From positions 1 through 52,943 of the forward strand of contig JAGXGL010000057.1 of NCBI GenBank assembly GCA_024636755.1: 52,943 nt of DNA, given 5' to 3'. Below, in pieces: positions 47,437 to 52,943 of this stretch (positions are counted from its first letter, which is position 1; each line of letters starts with the position of its first letter). Source of the stretch: Guyparkeria sp. Its GTDB lineage: Bacteria > Pseudomonadota > Gammaproteobacteria > Halothiobacillales > Halothiobacillaceae. The position numbers and the translations under genes were made by a program. The notes beneath the pieces are model-generated. The model worked only from the letters and a program-made list of their open reading frames with translations. It was not told the origin of the DNA and did not search any database.

Positions 47437-48360
47437 TCAACGCAGGCGTCTACCAATGGAGTCACCCAGAAAAGCCGCGCCGCGTACGCCACTGGAATCA
47501 CCGAAACGAGGGGCGACCAACCGGGTGGTAATCGGGTCGGAGAACACGAACCCGTCCCACTGCCGCGGCACGCTTTCATACAGCCGCTCGACGTTGGACA
47601 TCCCGCCTCCGAGCACGATCACGTCCGGGTCGAACAGGTTGATCACGTGGGCCAGTGCGCGGGCCAGTCGCGCTTCATACCGCGACAGGCTCGCTTGTGC
47701 CGCCGTGTCCCCTTCCAAGGCACGGGCAACGATGGCTTCGCCATCCAGACGCTCACCGGTCCGCTTGGCGTGGTCCCGCTCGAATGCCGGCCCGGAGAGC
47801 CATTGTTCGATGCAACCGCTCAGGCCACACCAACAGGCCGGACCGGGCGACTCGGCCTCATCGGGCCACGGCAGCGGGTTATGTCCCCATTCGCCGGCAA
47901 TCGCATTGCGGCCGACCAGCACGCGGCCATCGACCACCAGGCCGCCGCCCACGCCGGTGCCCAGGATCACGCCGAACACCGACTCAGCACCCGCCGCGGC
48001 CCCGTCATCCGCCGATTCGGACAACGCCAGGCAGTTGGCGTCGTTGGCCATCAGCACCTCGCGTCCCAGGCGCGCTTCGAGGTCACGTTTCAGCGGTCGA
48101 TCGTTGAGCACCACCGAGTTGGCGTTCTTGACCAGGCCGGTCCGCGGCGAAATCGTGCCGGGGGTGCCCACCCCGATGCCGTCGGATCGTCCGCATTCGC
48201 GCTCCGCGCGTTCGATCAGTGCGGCCATGGTCTCGACCGTGCCGGCATAATCGCCCTTCGGCGTGGGCTCACGTTCCCGCCAGCGTATGCGGTTATCGGA
48301 GGCAAGCACCGCGACCTCAATCTTGGTGCCCCCCAGGTCGACACCCAGTCGGTTGCTCAT
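47437..48360 (-). CDS. mak: ROK-family sugar kinase, Mak fructokinase-like
   Basis: 307 residues from the ATG at 48360. ROK motifs are LGVDLGGTKIEVAVL (phosphate 1), GVILGTGVGGGLVVDG and the zinc site GEWGHNPLPWP...CWCGLSGCIEQWLSG, with the closing DPDVIVLGGGMSN. The GEWGHNPLPW and GDSSGVRGAA stretches are very like E. coli Mak (fructokinase), but ROK enzymes vary in substrate and this could be a glucose or N-acetylglucosamine kinase. It is downstream of tpx on the same strand with a 122-base gap. A Glk-family glucokinase lies at 23987-25009. Confidence 0.85.
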   Translation of the reverse strand: MSNRLGVDLGGTKIEVAVLASDNRIRWREREPTPKGDYAGTVETMAALIERAERECGRSDGIGVGTPGTISPRTGLVKNANSVVLNDRPLKRDLEARLGREVLMANDANCLALSESADDGAAAGAESVFGVILGTGVGGGLVVDGRVLVGRNAIAGEWGHNPLPWPDEAESPGPACWCGLSGCIEQWLSGPAFERDHAKRTGERLDGEAIVARALEGDTAAQASLSRYEARLARALAHVINLFDPDVIVLGGGMSNVERLYESVPRQWDGFVFSDPITTRLVAPRFGDSSGVRGAAFLGDSIGRRLR

Positions 48361-48482
48361 TGGCTCGTCCCAATTGATCGAAAACAAGTCGGCCCGGTCG
48401 CGACCCGGATTGTCATCCGCTCACGTGCCGGGCCTGATATCAACCACGCGCCCCGCTGTTGCCGGGCACGGCCTGACTCGGA

Positions 48483-48980
48483 TCAGAGCGCGCCAAGGGC
48501 GGCATCGTAATCCGGCTGGTCGGCAATCTCGCCGACCTGCTCGACGTAGCGCACGGTGTTGTCGGCGTCCAGCACCACGACGGTACGGGCCGCCAGGCCG
48601 GCCAGCGGACCATCGGCGATGCGCACACCGTAATCGTCGAGAAAGGCCGGGTGACGGAAGGCCGAGAACATGGCCATGTTCTCCACGCCCTCTGCCTCGG
48701 CGAAACGGCCTTGGGCAAACGGCAGATCCATTGAGATGCCGAGCACGACCGTATCGTCAAGCTCGCCGGCACGGCGATCGAACTCGCGTACCGATTTGGC
48801 ACAGGTGCCCGTGTCGAGGCTCGGGAAGATGTTCAGCACCTTCTTCTTGCCGGCAAATGCCTCCAGCCCCTTGTCGGCGAGATCGCTCGCGGTCAGCGAG
48901 AAGGCGGGTGCCTTGTCACCCACGGATGGCAGTGTGCCGGCGACGTTGACGGGCGAACCTTTGAATGTGACTTGGGACAT
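48483..48980 (-). CDS. tpx: Thiol peroxidase Tpx lacking the resolving cysteine
   Basis: 165 residues, whole-length Tpx. The peroxidatic cysteine is C60 in [14 protein letters not shown]. The resolving cysteine (C95 in E. coli, in PFAQ-RFC-AEG) is Ala94 here ([12 protein letters not shown]), and the protein has no other Cys. It should therefore work as a 1-Cys peroxidase needing an external thiol. The rest is canonical: [21 protein letters not shown] and [12 protein letters not shown] strong AAAGGAG site precedes the ATG. It stands alone, with a hairpin between it and the HAD gene. Confidence 0.94.
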   Translation of the reverse strand: MSQVTFKGSPVNVAGTLPSVGDKAPAFSLTASDLADKGLEAFAGKKKVLNIFPSLDTGTCAKSVREFDRRAGELDDTVVLGISMDLPFAQGRFAEAEGVENMAMFSAFRHPAFLDDYGVRIADGPLAGLAARTVVVLDADNTVRYVEQVGEIADQPDYDAALGAL

Positions 48981-49043
48981 GTGTTGTCTCCTTTATCTTG
49001 GCCAGTGGTACTGGCTGAAATGACTGTTGGAATCGTACGAAAT

Positions 49044-49072
49044 GGCGGCGACCATCGGTCTGGGTCGCCGCC
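49044..49072 (-). terminator. Stem-loop between the HAD gene and tpx
   Basis: A perfect 10 bp GC-rich stem, GGCGGCGACC / GGTCGCCGCC, with a 9-base loop lies directly after the stop of the HAD-protein gene. Only a short T-containing tail (ATTTCGT) follows on the minus strand, so it may be an attenuating terminator or an RNA 3'-end stabiliser. Confidence 0.6.
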
Positions 49073-49077
49073 CGATA

Positions 49078-49548
49078 TCAGTTGCGCAGCGTCGCGATCA
49101 GCCGCTTGGGTTTCAAGAGTAGATCAAGGGCGCTGTTGATGTCCGGACAGATCACGTCACAGGCATCGAGCGCATGCCGCGAGAGCCCTTCGGGCTGCAT
49201 CACGCCGAGACCGAGCACGGCCTCGGCCAACATCAGTGCATCGTTGCGGCCATTGCCGATGGTGACGCACTCGCGGGCCGAGAGCGTGCGCACGTAACGT
49301 TGCTTGGCCTCGTCCTGGAGATGATCGGTCAGCGTGGAGAGCGTCACCGGCAGATCGACCAGTCGCGCTTCGACGTCACCGTAGGTGTCGGCGGTGATCA
49401 CGTGCACGTCCATGTGCTTGGACAACTCGTGTAGGCGCTCGCCCACGCCTTCGACCAGGGCGCCGTCGAGCGCCAGTGTGCCGTTGTAGTCGAGCACCAG
49501 GTGCGACAGGTTCAGGACACCCCGACTGGGAACTGTGATTTCCAGCAT
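49078..49548 (-). CDS. HAD-family soluble P-type-ATPase-like protein (COG4087 type)
   Basis: 156 residues. The HAD nucleophile motif is LVLDYNGTLALDG: D20 is kept, but the second acid (Asp in DxD phosphatases) is N22, the form seen in soluble P-type-ATPase-like proteins. VHVITADTYGDV (motif II) and CVTIGNGRNDALMLAEA (motif IV) follow. The lack of the second Asp suggests it is not an ordinary phosphatase. It starts 2 bases after the mrp stop, so it is in one unit with mrp and perhaps ppsA. Its substrate is unknown. Confidence 0.85.
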   Translation of the reverse strand: MLEITVPSRGVLNLSHLVLDYNGTLALDGALVEGVGERLHELSKHMDVHVITADTYGDVEARLVDLPVTLSTLTDHLQDEAKQRYVRTLSARECVTIGNGRNDALMLAEAVLGLGVMQPEGLSRHALDACDVICPDINSALDLLLKPKRLIATLRN

Positions 49549-49550
49549 GT

Positions 49551-50663
49551 TTACTCCTCGATGACGATTTCTGGTCCGGTCTGATCCTGTGAGCGCACCG
49601 CCCGCCCGAGGCCGGCGGCCAACCGGCGGGCGGCCTGCCGATACGTGCCGGCCAAAGCACCGGTTGGGTCCTTTGCGACCGTCGGGGTGCCGGCGTCCAG
49701 GTCCTCGCGGATCCGCAGGTCCAAGGGCAGACGACCCAGCAATTCGGTGCCGTACTGGCGGGCGATCGCTTCGCCGCCGCCCTCGCCGAAGATCGCCTCG
49801 ACGTGACCGCAGTTCGAGCAGACGTGCGTCGCCATGTTCTCGATCACGCCGAGGATCGGCACGTTGACCTTGTTGAACATGTTGATCGCCTTGCGCGCAT
49901 CCAGGGTGGCGATCTCCTGGGGCGTGGTCACGATCACGCTGCCGGCCACCGGCACCTTCTGCGCGAGTGTCAGCTGCACGTCACCGGTGCCCGGCGGCAT
50001 GTCGACGATCAGGTAGTCCAGACCGTCCCAACGGGTGTCGTTGAGCAACTGCATCAGGGCCGAGGTCACCATCGGCCCGCGCCAGACCATCGCCGATTCC
50101 TCGTCGACCAGGTACCCGATCGACATGGTCTGCAGGCCATGGGCCTCGACCGGGGCCATCGACTTGTCGTCCACCTGGCGCGGTTTCTCGTTGCTACCCA
50201 GCATGCTCGGCTGGCTCGGGCCGTAGATGTCGGCATCCAGCAGGCCCACCCTGGCCCCATCGGCCGCCAGGGCCAGGGCGAGATTGATGCTGGTGCTGGA
50301 CTTGCCCACACCGCCCTTGCCGGAGGCCACCGCGATGATGTTCTTCACGCCGGGCAGTGGCTTGCCGTGCATGGCCGAGCCCTCGGGGGCAACAAAGGCC
50401 ACCGTGACGGCGGGGTCGACCGAGGCATCGACGGTCGCGACGGCCTCACGAACCCGACTGGTCAACTCGGCCTCCCAGTCACCCGGCGGGTAGTCGAGCA
50501 CGATATCGATCTGACACGACTTGTCGCGGCACTCGACGCGCTCGATCACCCCCGCCTCGGCCAGCGTCTGGTCGTTGTTGGGATCGTGAATCGCCTCCAC
50601 CGCACGCTGGATCTCGGCGTTTCGGTCGTCGTTCACGTTGCGCTTCTTGCCGAACAGGCCCAT
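49551..50663 (-). CDS. apbC: Iron-sulfur cluster carrier protein Mrp/ApbC
   Basis: 370 residues from the ATG at 50663 (GGGG 11 bases upstream; GTG and ATG at 50675 and 50672 also possible). An N-terminal DUF59 (MIP18) domain of about 100 residues is followed by the deviant Walker A ASGKGGVGKSSTSINLAL and the MinD/Mrp fold, VDMPPGTGDVQLTL. The CxxC motif HVCSNCGH binds the cluster. It delivers Fe-S clusters to apoproteins in the cytoplasm. Its start lies 66 bases after the ppsA stop. Confidence 0.94.
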   Translation of the reverse strand: MGLFGKKRNVNDDRNAEIQRAVEAIHDPNNDQTLAEAGVIERVECRDKSCQIDIVLDYPPGDWEAELTSRVREAVATVDASVDPAVTVAFVAPEGSAMHGKPLPGVKNIIAVASGKGGVGKSSTSINLALALAADGARVGLLDADIYGPSQPSMLGSNEKPRQVDDKSMAPVEAHGLQTMSIGYLVDEESAMVWRGPMVTSALMQLLNDTRWDGLDYLIVDMPPGTGDVQLTLAQKVPVAGSVIVTTPQEIATLDARKAINMFNKVNVPILGVIENMATHVCSNCGHVEAIFGEGGGEAIARQYGTELLGRLPLDLRIREDLDAGTPTVAKDPTGALAGTYRQAARRLAAGLGRAVRSQDQTGPEIVIEE

Positions 50664-50729
50664 CAATATCATCACCCCAATGTAAATGCGTCAGCGACAG
50701 GGTAGCAAAATCGGACCAATTTGGTCTTG

Positions 50730-52943
50730 TTATGCCAACCGCTTTTCGGCCTCGAGCACGGTCTGCTGCATGGGCAGGAGGCTGTCGGGATTGAGCGACA
50801 GGCTCGAGATGCCTTGCTCGACCAGCCACTCGCTGATCTCGGGGAAATCCGAGGGCGCCTGGCCGCAGATACCGATGTACTTGCCCTGCTCGCGGCAGGC
50901 GGCGATCGCCATGGCCATCAACTTGAGCACGGCGGGGTTACGCTCGTCGAGCCCTTCGATCAGCGAGGAGTCGCGATCGACGCCCAGGGTCAACTGCGTG
51001 AGATCGTTCGAGCCGATGGAAAAACCATCGACGTGCTCGAGGAATTCCTTGGCCAGTAGCGCATTGGCCGGGATCTCACACATCAGGTAGACCTTGAGGT
51101 CATGTCGCCCGCGCTCGAGCCCCGCCTTGGTCATCAGGGCGAGCACCCGGTCGACCTCCTCGACACTGCGCACGAAGGGCAGCATCACCTGGGCGTTGGT
51201 CAGCCCCATCCCCTCGCGCACCCGCCGCAAGGCCTCGCACTCGAGCACGAACGACTCGGCAAACGACTCGGCGTAGTAACGAGACGCACCACGGAACCCG
51301 AGCATCGGGTTTTCCTCGTGGGGCTCGAAGCCCGCCCCACCCACCATCGCGGCGTACTCGTTCGATTTGAAGTCCGACAGGCGCACGATCACTGGCCGCG
51401 GGTGGAAGGCCGCCGCAATCGTGCCCACGCCCTCGGCGAGCTTCTGGATATAGAACTCGCGGCGATCATCGAAGCCCACGGTATGCCGATCGATCTCGGC
51501 CTGCGTCTCGGCATCCAGCTGGTCGTATTCGAGCAACGCCCGGGGGTGAATCCCGATGCGGTTGTTGATGATGAATTCCAGGCGCGCCAGGCCCACTCCC
51601 GCCGCCGGCAATGAGGACAACCGGAAGGCCTGTTCGGGATCGCCGAGATTGATCATCAGATCGGTGCGCGTGGTTTCCGTCACCGAGTGGTCGATCCGCT
51701 CGACCGTGAACGGCAGCACGCCGCGATAGACATGTCCGGTGCTGCCCTCGGCGCAGGAGACGGTCACCTCCTCGCCATCGGGCACGCACTTGGTGGCATC
51801 GCCGCAACCAACGATCGCCGGGATGCCCAGTTCCCGGGCAATGATCGCCGCGTGACAGGTCCGTCCACCCCGGTTGGTCACGATCGCCCCGGCACGCTTC
51901 ATGATCGGCTCCCAGTCGGGATCGGTCATGTCGGTGATCAGGATTTCGCCGTCGTCGAGCTTCGCCATTTCCGCCGAGGACTCGATCGTCCGGGCCCGGC
52001 CGGCTGCAATGCGCTCGCCGACGCTCTTGCCTTCCACCAGCACCTCGCCCCGTTCCTCGAGTCGATAGGTGGCGTGGGTGGCCGCCTCGCGCTGCGAGTG
52101 GACCGTCTCGGGGCGGGCCTGGAGGATGAACAGCTCACCGCTGTCACCGTCCTTGGCCCACTCGATGTCCATCGGGCGGAATTCCCCGGCCTGCTCGCTG
52201 TAGTGGCGTTCAATCTCCACGGCAAAGCGTGCCAGCGTCAGCACCTCTTCGTCGGTGATCGCGAAGCGTTGACGCTCATCGACCGGCACATCGACGTTGC
52301 GAGTGGACGCACCGTGACGGGCATCCTCGGTGTAGATCATGCGAATCGCCTTCTCGCCCAGCTGGCGCGAGACGATCGGGCACAGGCCCTCCTTGAGCAT
52401 CGGCTTGAACACGTAGAACTCGTCCGGGTTGACCGCCCCCTGCACCACGTTCTCGCCCAGGCCGTAGGCCGCGGTGATGAACACGGCATCCCGGAAGCCC
52501 GACTCGGTATCGATGGTGAACATCACCCCCGAGGAGGCCTTGTCCGAGCGCACCATCTTCTGCACTCCGGCCGACAGGGCCACCGCCATGTGATCGAATC
52601 CCTGGTGCACGCGGTAGGAGATCGCCCGATCGGTGAACAGCGAGGCGAACACGTGCCGGATACTGTCGATCAGGGCCTCTTCACCGGCGATATTGAGGTA
52701 GCTCTCCTGCTGGCCGGCGAACGAGGCGGTGGGCAGGTCCTCGGCGGTGGCCGAACTGCGCACGGCGACATCCGTGTTCTCGCCATAGTCGTGACCCAGT
52801 TCCCGGTAGGCAGCGACGATCTCCTCGGCCAAATCCTCCGGCACCTCTCCCTCGGCAATCCAGCGGCGGATCTGCCGACCGGCCTTCTCCAGCGCGGTCA
52901 CGTCGTTGGTGTCCAGCGCGCCGAGCTCCTCGGTGATCCGATC
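50730..52943 (-). CDS. ppsA: Phosphoenolpyruvate synthase, N-terminus cut by the window
   Basis: 737 codons are visible; compared with E. coli PpsA (792 residues) roughly the first 60-65 residues lie beyond the window end, and no start can be assigned. The ATP-grasp part has VAVRSSATAEDLPTASFAGQQE. The mobile phosphohistidine loop is NRGGRTCHAAIIARELG. The PEP-binding domain has GVGLARLEFIINN, IVRLSDFKSNEYA, FSIGSNDLTQLTLGVDRDS and the catalytic Cys in GICGQAPSD. It makes PEP from pyruvate and ATP (AMP and phosphate released), so it supports gluconeogenesis and sugar-phosphate synthesis. The visible part is intact. A short insertion near HYSEQAGEFRPMDIEW differs from E. coli. Confidence 0.96.
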   Translation of the reverse strand, partial: DRITEELGALDTNDVTALEKAGRQIRRWIAEGEVPEDLAEEIVAAYRELGHDYGENTDVAVRSSATAEDLPTASFAGQQESYLNIAGEEALIDSIRHVFASLFTDRAISYRVHQGFDHMAVALSAGVQKMVRSDKASSGVMFTIDTESGFRDAVFITAAYGLGENVVQGAVNPDEFYVFKPMLKEGLCPIVSRQLGEKAIRMIYTEDARHGASTRNVDVPVDERQRFAITDEEVLTLARFAVEIERHYSEQAGEFRPMDIEWAKDGDSGELFILQARPETVHSQREAATHATYRLEERGEVLVEGKSVGERIAAGRARTIESSAEMAKLDDGEILITDMTDPDWEPIMKRAGAIVTNRGGRTCHAAIIARELGIPAIVGCGDATKCVPDGEEVTVSCAEGSTGHVYRGVLPFTVERIDHSVTETTRTDLMINLGDPEQAFRLSSLPAAGVGLARLEFIINNRIGIHPRALLEYDQLDAETQAEIDRHTVGFDDRREFYIQKLAEGVGTIAAAFHPRPVIVRLSDFKSNEYAAMVGGAGFEPHEENPMLGFRGASRYYAESFAESFVLECEALRRVREGMGLTNAQVMLPFVRSVEEVDRVLALMTKAGLERGRHDLKVYLMCEIPANALLAKEFLEHVDGFSIGSNDLTQLTLGVDRDSSLIEGLDERNPAVLKLMAMAIAACREQGKYIGICGQAPSDFPEISEWLVEQGISSLSLNPDSLLPMQQTVLEAEKRLA

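Noticed and set aside
49803-50705. 300-residue plus-strand frame opposite mrp
   Set aside because: No motif and antisense to a well-conserved Fe-S carrier gene.

Overview
The window is about 53 kb of dense, high-GC chromosome from a gammaproteobacterium. The gene order matches the conserved Pseudomonas/E. coli arrangement: mlaFEDCB-murA-hisGDC on one strand, diverging from kdsD-kdsC-lptC-lptA-lptB-rpoN-hpf-ptsN-rapZ on the other. HPr kinase (HprK) and a mannose-type EIIA in the PTS cluster, and the rather acidic proteins, suggest a lineage outside the enterics. A halotolerant Chromatiales/Halothiobacillaceae-like organism is my inference and is not proven here. I saw no insertion sequences, prophage, CRISPR array, tRNA or rRNA.

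Layout. (1) 1-12475, minus strand: a probable long transcription block of SUMF1-domain protein, unknown protein, mlaF-mlaE-mlaD, a TolC-family outer-membrane gene, mlaC-mlaB, murA, hisG-hisD-hisC, the SRP RNA gene ffs, dnaX and the start of ybaB. The TolC gene inside the mla cluster is the main departure from the usual order. (2) 12593-21958, plus strand: kdsD, kdsC, lptC, lptA, lptB, rpoN, hpf, ptsN, hprK, rapZ, an EIIA-Man protein, HPr and an unknown 109-residue protein, closed by a strong bidirectional terminator. It joins LPS precursor synthesis and transport with sigma-54 and a regulatory, transport-less PTS. (3) 22002-32702, minus: gatC-gatA-gatB, hslO, a 1096-residue homologue of the alpha/beta subunits of eukaryotic phosphorylase kinase, glucokinase, thiE and hemL. 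(4) 33110-35587, plus: mreBCD behind a structured leader. (5) 35600-36412, minus: dgkA and gcvH. (6) 36654-38714, plus: an OprC-type TonB-dependent copper receptor behind a repeat/palindrome element. (7) 38911-39882, minus: a PspF-like sigma-54 activator with no sensor domain. (8) 39992-41239, plus: cca. (9) 41274-52943, minus: a lipoprotein esterase, metE, a CHASE-PAS-PAS-GGDEF diguanylate cyclase, a 51-residue His-tailed membrane protein, a Mak-like ROK kinase, a one-cysteine Tpx, a COG4087-type HAD protein, the Mrp/ApbC Fe-S carrier and most of ppsA.

Taken together the region is mostly envelope biogenesis (phospholipid and LPS transport, peptidoglycan, rod shape) plus carbon and phosphate-relay regulation. 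The least ordinary items are the TolC gene in the Mla operon, the phosphorylase-kinase-like protein overlapping glucokinase, the EI-less HprK/HPr/EIIA cassette, the Tpx without a resolving cysteine, and the direct-repeat operator candidate upstream of the copper receptor. Family assignments rest on reading motifs and remembered family sequences; no database search was run.
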